From: Phaeotremella fagi
Taxonomy: Eukaryota > Basidiomycota > Tremellomycetes > Tremellales > Phaeotremellaceae
Direction of reading: 5' to 3'
DNA: 64,000 bases
Assembly (NCBI GenBank): GCA_001599715.1
Contig: BCHU01000005.1
Location: forward strand, 682,001-746,000
Every line of letters begins with the position of its first letter. Position 1 is the stretch's first letter. Positions 1 through 11,221 of this stretch are shown piece by piece. Made by a program: the position numbers and the translations under genes. The notes under the pieces are model-generated. The model searched no databases. It was not told where the DNA came from and saw only the letters and a list, made by a program, of their open reading frames with translations.

Positions 1-1
1 G

Positions 2-247
2 TTTCTAGATTATCTGAAAGCTCTTCAAACAATTGCTGGTGAAAGCAAAATTCAATATCATTCTATAGCTAATATAGAGGCTGATGAGCCGTCGGAATAC
101 TTCCTACAAGATTTCGATCCCTCCACAGTCTCTTTCGAAGTCGCTTCCACTCTCTTCTCAGTTGATGATTTAGGTCCAGAAGAACAAAGGGGTGCCAAGG
201 GGGGAAAATCATGGGGTGTACGTATTGCAGGTCCCGCTAGCGAATGA
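2..247 (+). CDS. 3' end of an unidentified gene
   Basis: An open frame enters from the left edge and ends at TGA 245-247, giving about 81 residues of a C-terminus that begins FLDYLKALQTIAGES and ends GKSWGVRIAGPASE. It is moderately acidic in the middle and has no membrane segment. I do not recognise the family. The gene converges on HDA1, whose stop lies 260 bp downstream. The frame is open throughout and the codon use looks normal, so it is probably real coding sequence. The start and upstream exons lie outside the window. Confidence 0.6.
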   Translation, partial: FLDYLKALQTIAGESKIQYHSIANIEADEPSEYFLQDFDPSTVSFEVASTLFSVDDLGPEEQRGAKGGKSWGVRIAGPASE

Positions 248-506
248 AGTGTTGAGGATTATGTACATAGAGTACATTATGTAGGAGTATCAGTATATAT
301 TTGTTTGATTGAATGAAAGTGCATGTCGATGGTGAGGAGTATGATATATAGCAGTGACCATCACAAGGAACTTCTCAAATTGAAAGCGGCGAGCGAATTG
401 ACGCAAAGGAAATGTCAGAAACCACAATTTGAAATCAAGTGGGAGAGAATCTATGTATCTCTACAACATGCAATACATCCCGTCAAACCTGAAGAAAGAG
501 CTAAAA

Positions 507-3500
507 CTAAGCAGCAATTTGTACTGACGTCGTGTGGTCAACACTCCCACTCCCATTTCCATTCACATGACCATCGACACCATTACTGTCACCATTACCG
601 TTAGACAACTGTCTTGGTGGAAGTTTCGATTCAACGAAAGTTTTGATTTCAGGTAAAACTTGAACAAGAACATCGACGACTTTAGCTTTATCTATCAAAT
701 CGTAGCTACGTTAGCACGATGTGAAAACAAGGGATGATGGAAAACCAACCTGAAGTGAAGACTTGACCACCTAATCTTTTCTTCACCCTGTCATCCTCTA
801 AAATTGGATGTGAAGCTGGAACATATATTCGATTAGACTGCAGTGATGGTAAGTAACTCAATTAAGAAGAGTACAATCAAAACCTACCCGTTTGAACCAA
901 TCTCTACGAGATTCATTGTGTGGATCAATCCTGACTAAAGAATGTAATCCAGCAACCTGAATGACAGCTTTGACTTTACGTTCGATATCTATGGTCGTTC
1001 ATCAATATAGTCCTGTTCCAGATGACGAAGGACAAACCTCTATTATTCACCAATTCCATGATTGTCTGACAACCAGTTCCATGACCTATCAAAACGATAT
1101 TATTCGCCTCAGACAATCTTGAAATCATCAATAAAACCCTGTTTCGCCTCAGAGAAAAACGACTCACTCGATATAATTGTCCCATAGATATCGAATAAGT
1201 TGTCCGTCAGGTTTTGGACCTTGTTGTGTGATTTGTTTAGGACCCGTCTGGCAAACATTCAGTAAATTTTCAACGACGAGGTAAATAACAACAAACCCTT
1301 GCGAAATGGGTAGGTAATTGCCGCATAACATTAACGTCGATCAGGTTGTATCCAGATTTCAATACCCAATCCACAATCAAATCGGTCGTATCCAACTAAC
1401 ACGTATGTAAGCTGGATCAAGGGGTTTCGTAGATGAGCTTACCAAATAACTATTCGCCAAATGAACATCGGTAGTCGCAACATCATCAATCTCGACCCGT
1501 AAATTCCCACTAATCAATCAATCAGTCCAATCCAAAACCCCCCCATAAGACTTACAAATCATGACAGAAAACCACCAAAACACCATCTTCACCAGCTTCA
1601 TAAACTCCCTCACTATCTCATTAGTTCTAGACCAAAGTCAAGAAAACCCACCTGCAAGTGATTTGGCCATCAAAAGCTTCTTTCAGTTCTTCACTGGCCA
1701 GAGGGATTTGGTACATGTTGAATTTATTGAATAGATGGTGAGCTCTTCTGATTTTGAGCATTTCTTGACTACTGTCAATATTTTGTTTGAATGCTGAAAG
1801 AAAAAAGACATACCTGGTATAGAAACTTTTAGAAGGATATCATCCACAGCTTCAACTACGTTTATTAGTTAGTGCTAGCCAATGGTACTTCAAAACAACC
1901 AGACTCACCCTCAGGAGGTTCACAAGCTTTAACATCGATACTCTTCCAATACTTCGATTGAATTTTGGCAACCTGATACATGACTTCCGTCGCAACCTCC
2001 GAAGCTTCGATATTAGCAAGTTCGGCCGGTGTCTCCCCCAACAGAACTTGAGCAACTGCTAGCGCAGAATCCGAGATCGCATTGAGATTGTATCCTCCCT
2101 AAAAAATGTCAGCAAGTAATTTAATTGTTGGGTAACATACCTCTAAAGCAACTACCATCTTACCACCAGCTAAACCAGCTAACATATGCGTCATATGTGC
2201 ATAAGCCGGTGGTGTAACGCAACATCCTCCTAACGTATCACCTTCCGCTGCATCGAAACCAGCAGAAACTATTTGATCAGTCACAATCCCGACATATTGA
2301 ACTTACTAATAACAAGATCCGGGTTAAATTCATATGCAATTGGCATGATGATTCTTTGGAAAGCATAAATATAATCTCCATCACCGAATCCACCAGATGG
2401 CCAAGGGATATTGACGTTACTGTTGAGATCAAATGTTAAACACTTTCCGACTCAAGTTTGTCATCAACTTACACTCCTTCTCCAGCACCAGTTCCGACCA
2501 TGTCCATCGCACCGAAATCACTCGTTGGATAGAATTTACCGCCGTCATGTCGATGTATAGAGATGTAAAGAACGTTCGGATCGTCATAGAACGCACGTTG
2601 AGTACCGTTCCCATGATGGACATCCCTGACAGTTACAAAAAAGTTAACAACAAATAAGATGTCACCTCATGGTCAGAAGGAAAACCTTACCAATCCAAAA
2701 TCAAAATCTTCTTAGCTAAACCCCGATGTATAAGATCTTTAGTAGCGACAGCGACGTTATTAAAGAAACAGAAACCCATGTGTTCGTCTGGTTCAGCATG
2801 ATGACCCGGTGGCCTAACAATCGCAAAAGCGTTCCTAACCTGTTGTTGACAAACAGCAACACAAGCTTGAATAACACCACCACAAGATAATCTTGCACAC
2901 ATTGCCGTTTCACGATTAACATAAAGTGATAATGTGTCGTAATATTCCTTAGTTTCTTGAATCAGTTCATCTGTCATCACTATATTGAAAAAATCGTGTA
3001 TCAGTCAAATGAAAGGAGAATTACAGCTTTTTTGTGAACATACATTCAGTCCCCTGAACCTTCTCCCAATGTTCGTTGGAATGAACGAGTACGACCTGAT
3101 CATAAGTAACCTCTTGGATTTGTAACCGTTTCATCCGTCTAATCAAACCCTGTTCGACCAATCTATTGAAGATCCTCTTAATCCTCATAGGTTCTTCAGG
3201 ATGAAATTCGGACGTCGAAACGTCATCTGCGGTAGGTACATAACCTTCTTGACAATGTAACATCATAATTTGATCATAGACGTAACCTGTTCTTGTCATT
3301 TTCATGGGCGACCTAGGCCGTTGAGGAATCTCGTTTCCGTTGCCGTTGCCGTTGACGGTGTTAGTGGTTGCTGTCGTTGATATCGTCGTGATGGTAGTTG
3401 TTGGAGGTAAATTCCATTGTTCGGTCGTATGTATGACCCCATTGGATAAATGTGATTCGGTTGGATTGGTTGATTTTGAAGATTCACCTAGTTGCTGATG

Positions 3501-3701
3501 AGAAGAGAAAACATCAGGTAAAGAAACCATCTGAGGTATAGAATTATGATTCAAAGAGGTAGTCGTAGTACCGTTAGAAACGTCAACATCCATAGTTTCA
3601 ATTACCACCTCCTCAGTAATCACCGTTGTAACAGGAACGACATCATCTCCAACATCAATCGGGACAATTTCGTCAACTTGCATAAAATCGTTTTCTGACA
3701 T
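507..3701 (-). CDS. HDA1: Class II histone deacetylase, HDA1/Clr3 type, with C-terminal Arb2 domain
   Basis: Zinc-dependent lysine deacetylase acting on nucleosomal histones in transcriptional silencing. The acidic, Thr/Ser-rich N-terminus (from ATG 3701) is followed by the class II entry motif [13 protein letters not shown] and [12 protein letters not shown] (3.1-3.3 kb). The catalytic core is spread over several short exons: [20 protein letters not shown], then [36 protein letters not shown] and VALEGGYN. The His pair and the Asp/His zinc ligands of the family are present, so it should be active. From about 1.8 kb down to the stop, the protein continues into an Arb2-like alpha/beta-hydrolase-like region with [10 protein letters not shown], as in Hda1/Clr3. 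The last exon is a Gly/Asn-rich tail ending SVQIAA. Introns are about 50-60 nt. In yeasts this family works in complexes such as SHREC or Hda1-2-3; the partners are not in this window. Confidence 0.93.
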
Positions 3702-4266
3702 GATTTAAAGGATTGAAGGTTGAAGATTGAGAGATTAAACGAATTGGATGAGGCGATCGATTCGAAAGAACAATGGAGAAATGAAAGGAGTGATGAAGAT
3801 CTCCAAATCGAATACGAATTCCACCTGATGGAAGATCAGATCCTGATCGGTTCCAGATGATCTCTCAGTTCTCTGTTTTTGTTGTTGGGTTCGTACCCAA
3901 ATAACCGTTTACAGATTTCGCGACTGAAATGAAAACAACATAAATCTCGTGTTGAACATCAACAGCTAATGTTTGATAGTTTATTCATTCCTCCCATTTA
4001 GTTAGCTTCGTTTGAGTTACAATGTTATATGTGTCACAATTCATTCATGCATTGGAAACTCCGAGGTTGGGTGAAATGAAGAGACGCCTGTACAGACTGA
4101 GCACTCTCTCATACGTGTCGGACATCCTCTTGCCAGCCTAATTCTTTCCTCTAATCAGCCTGAGATATCAATGATCTTTCGAATGTGGCATGATCCGCCA
4201 CGACATAACCCGTAGAATACAGTTATGCATGAAGAATCAGAAAACCATGATATATGAAGTATGAAT

Positions 4267-4290
4267 AATGAAGAATGAAGAATGAAGAAT
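4267..4290. repeat. Microsatellite-like (AATGAAG)n
   Basis: Three adjoining AATGAAG units, with related AATAATGA units either side, in the 3' flank of the CAF-1 gene. A simple slippage-prone repeat with no sign of function. Confidence 0.7.
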
Positions 4291-4360
4291 GGACCTATGT
4301 GTATGCTTTGTAAGGTATATGAATAATGAATGAACATGGGGCAACGACAATATCGAACAA

Positions 4361-4378
4361 NACCCCCCCCCCCCCCCC
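4361..4378. other. Ambiguous base and poly-C run
   Basis: The only N in the window (4361) is followed by A and then 16 consecutive C, then GG. It lies in non-coding sequence 42-59 bp beyond the CAF-1 stop. Run length and the N are probably unreliable: this may be a true homopolymer misread by the sequencer or a small gap closed by consensus. Confidence 0.85.
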
Positions 4379-4419
4379 GGGGAAAAATAAAGGAAAGAAA
4401 GAAAATAAGCGACCAAAGT

Positions 4420-7400
4420 CTAAGTGACAACAGGTTGCAGCATCTTTGAAATATCAATTGAAGGAGTTGAAATCTCAATTTGAATTGGAGGTTCAATACC
4501 CGCAGCAACCTAGTCAAACCATCAACCTCAATCCCCAACTGAAAAAAAGAAAAAAAACCCACCCAAGCTTCAGGTTTAACCCTCCAAACCTTATCTTTAG
4601 TTTTACCTTCCCTCCCCGCAACCTCCTTGATCTTGACTTCAATAGCGACCTTTGAAACATCCTCGAAATGCAATTTCAATTCCGAGATCAAATCACTCTG
4701 GTTCTTCCTAGATCCCTCGACGAGTTTCAAAAGTTGTGATAATTGAGTAGGTGGGAAGGTTATCTTCGGACCTGATTTGTTGGGGTTGTGAGTGAATGTT
4801 GATGAATCTGTTAATTTGATGTCTTGGATGACAGGAATGGGTTTGGGTTTGGGCGGCGCAATGGGTTCAGATGATACCAGACATTTAACAGCTAAATTAC
4901 TGCCTATGGCAGTATCGGTGTAATTGGTTTTGAAATGTTGTGGAGCGTCCGAAGAGACGTAAACGAATGGATCGAAAGACGACGGTGTGTCTAGATAGCG
5001 ATCAGTTCGGTCTTATGACGAATCACAAAATGGACATACTATTCAACAATTGAATCCTATAACTCTCCAACCCATCAACTGGTTCACCAATGACAGATTC
5101 CCAAATCGGTCCTCTAAAAGTTGGATTAAGTTTGACGACCTTCTTAGGTGCGTCCCTAGCTTTCTTAACAACCTTCAAAGATAACCTCTCCTTATCAGAT
5201 GAAGCGTTGTTAACACTAGCATCGACCATTGGGACATCACCATCCCCATCGACATCTTCAACAACGAGATCTTCAGAATCATCGAAGAAATCATCGAATT
5301 CAGAATCATAATCATCCTCGTCATCCTCCTCCTCATCTAAATCAGCTTCATCAACGTCATCACCCCCTTCGTCATCTTGCCAATCATCGCCTGAATCATA
5401 AGAATAATCCAATGTCGGATCTTGAGCGAATGGTGTTCTTGGTCCAACAACCGTTGATTTTTTCGTAAACGTACCTAAAATGTTGAAATCAGTTTTTTAT
5501 CATATTCCAAAGATTACGCTACACCTACCGCTATAAGGTGGACGAAGTTGTTGATCAAACGCCAAAGTCTTCCAAGGGAATTTACGACGATTCTTCAATT
5601 GATCGGCGACTTTACGTGGATCAACGGCTGTTTGATATTCAGTCCAAACATCCTGAACCGAATACGGGGGATCAGTTTTGAACCCATTTCGAAGATGGCG
5701 TCTAGGTCGAGTCGGCAGTTTGTTGTGACGAGTCAGATGATCGTTGACGAAATCTATGACCCCGTCAGCTTTTATTCAGATTTAAACCAAACGAAGCCCA
5801 ACCACATACCCTGTTTGTACCAACCACTAACGGAAGATTCCCCAACCTGACCCCAACTCTCCAGCTCGGTCAAACTAGGTCCAGAAGATTCATTGCTCGA
5901 TTTCCATCGATTGATAGGAGCCCATTCGACATTATTTCTCAGAACAGGAGCATGGAAAACTTTGAAGAAATCAGGTAATTCCTTTTTCTCAGTGACTTGA
6001 TGATCTAGCACAAAGAATCAGTTGAATCCCGAGTCAAAAGAAAGTGTCACCTACTCGAAGGACCGCTGTCGCAATTGACCAAAGGTTCAGTGGTCGGTTG
6101 AATCCTCTTGGGTTTCAAGAAACTACTGAACATTGCGCTTTGTTTCGCTAAAGCGTTTTTCTTTTTTTCCTCCTCTCTCTCCTTTGCACTATAGAGTTCA
6201 TCAATATACAGAACATGAAGATAAATTAGAAACAGACTTACGCCTGTTTTTCAGCTAGAGCAGCTTTCTTCTCAGCCGCCAACAATTTCTTAGCTTCTCT
6301 TTCCTCTTTCTTGATTCGAGCTGCCTCCTCCTATAAAGTGATTTGATCAGTACAGAAGATTGCCTCATGATCTTTGAACCAAAAAACAGACCTACCTCTT
6401 CAGGAGTCATTTTAGCTTTCTTAGAAGGGGAAACACTACGACGACTAGATTCAGCCGTCGTAGCAGTTCCCTCTCTAGTTTTTCTTGCATCGGGAAATCC
6501 AACCTAAATCCATTCAATAAAAAGCTCTTCAGTTGTTAACACTCACGATACCCCTCAAAGGAGTTTTCTCATTATCACTTTCCTTGTCATCTTTTAAATC
6601 AATTTTCCCAATCTTAGGTTTCTCCTTTTCCTTCTCCTTAACCCCCTTGTCACCTTTAACAAGATCGATTCTCTCAACATCATCCAACGCCTCCCAAATC
6701 CCCACTAAAGTCTCTCTAACATTCTCCCGTTCATCACGACGTTGAACCATCAACTCAACCTGCTCCTCCGGGAAATATCTCTTGATATCGTTAGCCTCCC
6801 AACATTTGATTTGTAGCCCGGCAGGAACTTTGGTAACATTAGGATAATCCTTGAAATCTTCGGGTTGGAAACCGTATTGTTTTAATGTGAATAGTTTAGG
6901 TATTAGGGAGAGGATGACATCGTTTGGTATACGTTCTTTAGGTCTGTTTAGCTTTCTCTAATGCAATTATTTTACGTTGTAGCTTACCTGGATCACTTTT
7001 CGTTGCGTTCATAGCAGCTTTTAGATGTTTAACGAAAAGCGCGTCGTTACTTGACGACCTTGGAAGTATTAACACCAATTCAAATTCAGGCCAAGATAAC
7101 AAAACTCACAACTCATGGCCAGCAACGACGACTATATCCCAAAACTCCTCAGGAATCTCCGTAACCTCTTTTTTCTCCTCCTCCAAATCAAGTAAATAAG
7201 AATCGAAATTGAGTAAACCTGTAAACGGAAGGTTTAGCTTCTCGCCCAATCTATACCAGAAGCTAATAGCTACTCACGTCTCCTTGGTAGTGTCTTGTTA
7301 ATGTTTTCCTGCTGGAAAATGATCTTACGTCCTTTGATCTCAACAAGTGGAGTTGCTTTAAGCTCTAAAAAGAATTCATGATGATCAGGATCCAACCAAG

Positions 7401-7669
7401 CCGAAACAACCAGTGATCTCAACGTCAGAAATATCGATACTCACTTTCGACTTTCATTTTTTTCTCGATGACAACCCCATCGAATTTAGCTTTACCATTA
7501 TTGTTTTTGAAATCTAAGTATAAGTGTGTTAGCTAGAACGACAAATAACAATCACAGGTTGACTGGACTTACCTTCACTCGGTTTTCTCTTCAATTGATT
7601 TGGAGGTGGTGGATTATTCTCTACTGATGGGTTTGGCATCATTGGTTCACTTGTTCTTTGAACCTCCAT
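4420..7669 (-). CDS. Chromatin assembly factor 1, large subunit (p150/Cac1/Rlf2)
   Basis: Histone H3-H4 chaperone subunit that deposits histones behind the replication fork through PCNA. The start at 7669 gives MEVQRTSEPMMPNP. A lysine/glutamate-rich charged helix region lies near 6.2-6.5 kb, followed by QSAMFSSFLKPK, a plausible divergent PCNA-binding motif. The family signature FDQQLRPPYSGTF lies near 5.5 kb, followed at once by LDYSYDSGDDWQDDEG and a long Asp/Glu tract, the acidic histone-binding region. The C-terminal winged-helix domain follows (near 4.6-4.8 kb), with the DNA-binding segment VWRVKPEAW. A 53-nt intron (GTGGGT...GACTAG) after EAW restores the frame to VAAGIEPPIQIEIS and the end PVVT, TAG at 4420. 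Reading straight through that intron gives a false C-terminus. About nine short introns in all. Confidence 0.9.
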
Positions 7670-8436
7670 TGTGAGATGCACAGTGGGAATGGATGGATAG
7701 ATGGATGTAGGTAAGAAGAGAATGAAAGAATGAGAAACGAATATTAAATTGATTTGAGAACCACACAATTAAAAGTCAAATCAACCATTATAGTGATAAA
7801 AAGCCTCGCGTCAACGCGTCGTGGGTGACTGACTGTAACTCGTACTCAGCTTAAGTTGATTTTGCTTTTTGCTTTCAAAGTGCATGTTCAAAGTGTATAT
7901 CTATTTTGTACTCAAAGACTAGCTTTGATATGCATGAAGAATTCTAATGACTAATGTAATGTATATATGTGTTTTTTGTAATGTTCAAAGCCAATACAAT
8001 CAATTCCCAAAATCCCTTCTGAAACTTTTCAACCAAAACCAAGGTTTGTTTCGACTAGCGAGATAACCCAAGAAGATTGAAAGTAAGAAAAGAGTATTGA
8101 AAGAATCAAATGTCCGTCAAGGAAAAGTAAAAGTAATCGAATCAAAGCTTTTCGTACACAGTAGAAAAGGCTTCAATTCAAAAAAAATTTACTTCAAAAG
8201 ACTAAAACAATGTGATACGACTGTAACAAAGACCGGCGATGTTACAGAAGAGAGTTTTGATGAGTGTTTTTCGTGATACATGAAGTGAGTGGATAAGAAA
8301 GAGAGAGAAAGAGAAAAGCCCAGAAAAACACCAAAGGAGGAAAAACCAAAAAAGAAAAGCAAACAGACGGGAGAACAATGGAAACCAGAATCAATTTTTC
8401 GTCACTGACAAAAAATCAAATTTTGGATATCATCGT
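7670..8436. other. Intergenic between CAF-1 start and expansin-like stop
   Basis: Upstream region of the CAF-1 gene and 3' flank of the expansin-like gene, AT-rich, with several A-runs. I see no gene, RNA or clear regulatory site. Confidence 0.5.
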
Positions 8437-9374
8437 TTAAGCCCATTTCCAGGTGATTGGAACCATACCGTCGGATTCAGAAGCGATAGCTTGGAAAGCA
8501 CCGACTGAAAGATCGAGGGAGTTGTTTGAGACACAGGTTGGGCAAACGTCCCAAACGGTTGCGGTGACTGATTTACCGTTGTTGGAGTTGGTGATGACGA
8601 TTTGTTTACCACAGTATTGGGAGTTACTGTTGGATTGGTAGTCTGGCCACCAACCTGCGGCATCGATGGCGATTCCGTATTCAGAGTCGGAGTGGACGGT
8701 ACCACATTCACCAGCGGCACCACCTTGGTAGAAGTAAGTTGCGTAACCACCGGTCATGGTTGAACCTGAACCACCTGATGAAGCGGCAGTGGTAGTAGCG
8801 GCAGCTTTTGAAGTGGTGGTTGGGGCAACGTAAGTTGAGGTGGTGGTTGGGGCGACGTAAACTGATGAAGAAGATGATTTGGCGTGGGAAGCAAAGTCAG
8901 CGGCGGCGGCAGCGACTGAGCTTGATGATGGAGCAGCTGAGGCTGAAGTGGTAGCTTCACAGTATTCTGATTCGGCATCAGCTGAGGCGGATGAAGCAGC
9001 TGAGGAAGCACCTGAAACGGTGGCAGAAGCTGAAGCGGCAGCGGCTGAGATTTGAGTAGCGTTGGGGGTACAGTAGCTTGGTCTGATGGCTAAGGTCTCG
9101 TTTGAGAGCAATGGGTGACAACAGTCATCGAAGAAAGTTGTGTTGTGTTGATCTTGACAGTCAAGAGCGAGATATCTAGAGTGGTCTGTGCTGTGTCAGT
9201 GGATTGGGTTTAACTCTCAAGTCAAGGCTACTGACAGGTTGCGTATGGTTCAAGGTAACCAGTTGCCCAACCAGCTGGTTGACCACGCTCCTCAACAGGT
9301 GCGTTTTTGGCGATAGGAGCAGCGATGGCTACGGAAGCAGCAAGGAGACCGACGAAAGTAGTGAATGAAGGCAT
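8437..9374 (-). CDS. Secreted expansin-like / RlpA-like double-psi beta-barrel protein
   Basis: The start at 9374 (MPSFTTFVGLLAASVAIAAP) is a clear signal peptide, followed by a short, probably processed segment (PIAKNAPVEERGQPAG). One intron lies after GYLEPYAT; splicing gives HSRYLALDCQDQHN. The middle is an Ala/Ser/Thr-rich low-complexity linker, probably O-glycosylated, with the repeated unit VAPTTTSTYVAPTTTSK. The C-terminal ~105 residues form the barrel domain: GYATYFYQGGAAGECG, SQYCGKQIVI, VTATVWDVCPTC and the HFD-like segment NSLDLSVGAFQAIAS. Paired cysteines match the expansin/barwin/RlpA fold. Such small fungal proteins are placed at or near the cell wall, where they are thought to loosen polysaccharide or bind chitin or glucan without hydrolysis. 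A full plant-type expansin C-terminal domain is missing, which is usual for fungal members. Confidence 0.88.
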
Positions 9375-10839
9375 TGTTGTTTGTTTATTGATTTTATTTA
9401 GTGAGTGTAAGTACTAAAGTGAAAGTGTGGTGTGAGTTACTTTTGTTTGTCGGGAGGGGGGAAGTTTTGTGAGATGAGGAGAGATGAGTTGGGGAAGAAC
9501 CTACCTGGTTTATATACGTTGAGGTGGTGGGTAAAGATCGACGGTGAAAATAAATTTCGGGGTTGATGAACCAAAAGAGGGTAATGTCTCGCTCTGCGAA
9601 GAAATAAAAGAGAGTGTTTGGTTGTGGGTTAACGGTTAACGGGAGTGAGGTGAGGCTGGGGGTGGTAAGTAGAGTGGTAGAGTGAAGAAGAGGAGTTGTA
9701 AAAGAAAAAGAGAAGAGAAGAGAGAAGAATAAAGAGGGTAGCTATAATTAAATGGGGTCTCTGTCTGCTACTTTACTCCTTACGCGTCTTACATTCAATA
9801 AGTCAAGTCGCGGCCGCAGTATCCTTATCCTTATTGTCCCCCTGTAATTCTTTCTGTTCCTTAGACCCTGAATCCTTGTACCCCCTGAAAGGTAATTTCC
9901 GAGTCAAATGAATTCTATCAATTAAATTTCGCATTCATTCCTTCCAAGACAACCCGAAAGACCAGCCGTTGTATTGAACATTCCATGCCATTCTATGCAT
10001 TCGCTACAACTACTGCTACAACTACAATTCCACTCAATCGCCAATTCTATCCTGCCCTCTTTTAAGCGGTGGTTTTTGATTCCACCTCTTTTTTTTCACA
10101 CAATCACGTTTCATGCAAATCAAGTTGACTCCTTTCAGCACCCTCCTTTGACACTTTCAAAGTCTATTCTCGTCCAAACAGAAAATCTTTTTTGAACGTG
10201 AGACACAGGCGTATGACGGGTTGTTCCCGTATTCATCCCATTTCCATCTTCCAAGTAATCCATTGATCTACGAAAGCGACTAACCCATCTCTGAGAAAAG
10301 AGAGTCTTACATTTAACGGGATAACGCCACAAGCAAACCCGGGATCGTTCCGGAAATGGTTAAAATTTCTTTCAGCCGAAAAAAAATAGAAAAGTCAATT
10401 GAGGGGATCAATTAAAGAAATGGCACAATCGCGAAAGAGGTCAAACTCAGTCTCGTCGCGTAAAGGTTAAGGTAAAGGTAGGAATTAAGGCTGCGAGTTT
10501 CAACTCCCAACCCCAAACCCCCTTTTCACCCAAAACTCAACCGACAGAGAAATCAAATTGAAACCACTTTAATTCCAAGCGAGCAGTGTAAATTAATGCA
10601 TCCTGTTCCTTCGCAGTGAGTTTAAACTTTACCAGAGAGCTCAGCATAGCGATGCGATGCGAAGTAAAAGTGCAAGCACAATAAAGAAACCTTTGGCGAG
10701 AAAACGTTCAAGTGCCTTCGCCCCTTTTTCGAGGTTTTGAACCCCCCAAAACTGCGTACCTCAATCTCGCCAAGAAGTGTGAAGTTAGTCGCGTGCACAA
10801 AAAGAAACTTTTTTCACTGAGAACGTTTTTCGATCATAT

Positions 10840-10858
10840 CCCAGACCCAAAGTCTGGG
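10840..10858. repeat. Perfect hairpin CCCAGAC-CCAAA-GTCTGGG
   Basis: Seven-base perfect inverted repeat with a five-base loop, followed by two further G. GC-rich compared with its surroundings. Could be part of a structured transcript or a protein-binding palindrome; no function is evident. Confidence 0.6.
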
Positions 10859-10992
10859 GGGTCTGACGTGGTTTCTCGTGTTTTTCGGATTACAGGTCAT
10901 TAGTATCTAATCAGCACCTCTAATTCCGACGTCTCGTAATTAAAGCTGGAACGTTCTTTGGATTTTTTTTTCTATGAGGGTCCAACCCCGAC

Positions 10993-11085
10993 TTTCTGGG
11001 GATCTCATCGAACTTCACCTGGTACTAAGCATGGTCGGCCGTATAGACACTATACTTGATCGATGATCTTCTTGGACCCCAGAAA
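10993..11085. repeat. Nested inverted repeats, candidate structured RNA
   Basis: Outer arms TTTCTGGGG (10993-11001) and CCCCAGAAA (11077-11085) are perfectly complementary over nine bases. Inside them sits GTATAG-ACA-CTATAC (11041-11055), a perfect six-base stem with a three-base loop. The two stems nest, so one transcript could fold into a long arm with an inner hairpin. No known RNA family is recognised. Confidence 0.4.
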
Positions 11086-11221
11086 AACCCTTTGGTACCA
11101 GTTCGATCGGAATCACATGCCACATTGAGTGGACGCAGCTTTGATCTTAACATGTACATGATCTATTCTAAAAGTACAGTTTACTACGAAGGATCGTTTG
11201 AATTATCTACAAGAAAACATC

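Larger units (their letters stand above)
3702..4419. other. Intergenic: HDA1 upstream region and CAF-1 3' flank
   Basis: About 720 bp between the HDA1 start and the CAF-1 stop, with no convincing gene. It holds an imperfect hairpin GTGGC-N7-GCCAC at about 4185-4201, a short tandem repeat (AATGAAG, three units) at about 4267-4290, and the ambiguous N plus a 16-C run at 4361-4378. Long open frames read here are a run-on of the last CAF-1 exon into non-coding sequence. Confidence 0.6.
9375..11221. other. Long intergenic region with strong inverted repeats
   Basis: About 1.85 kb, much longer than most gaps here. The left part is the promoter of the expansin-like gene, with purine-rich AGAGAAGAG tracts near 9.7 kb. 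No reading frame looks coding: the short ones lack codon bias, and none extends by splicing into anything recognisable. Between 10.8 and 11.1 kb there are hairpins, listed separately. No tRNA or 5S rRNA pattern was found. Confidence 0.5.

Noticed and set aside
323..604. His-rich 93-codon plus-strand frame
   Set aside because: It overlaps the last HDA1 exon antisense; its His repeats mirror the Gly/Asn codons of HDA1.
4155..4730. A 191-codon frame that seems to extend the CAF-1 C-terminus through the poly-C run
   Set aside because: A 53-nt intron after KPEAW restores the family-like end at 4420; the longer frame crosses an N and turns into low-complexity sequence.
10712..10903. Possible tRNA B-box-like GGTTTTGAACC at about 10733
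   Set aside because: No cloverleaf can be drawn around it and no A-box lies at the right distance.
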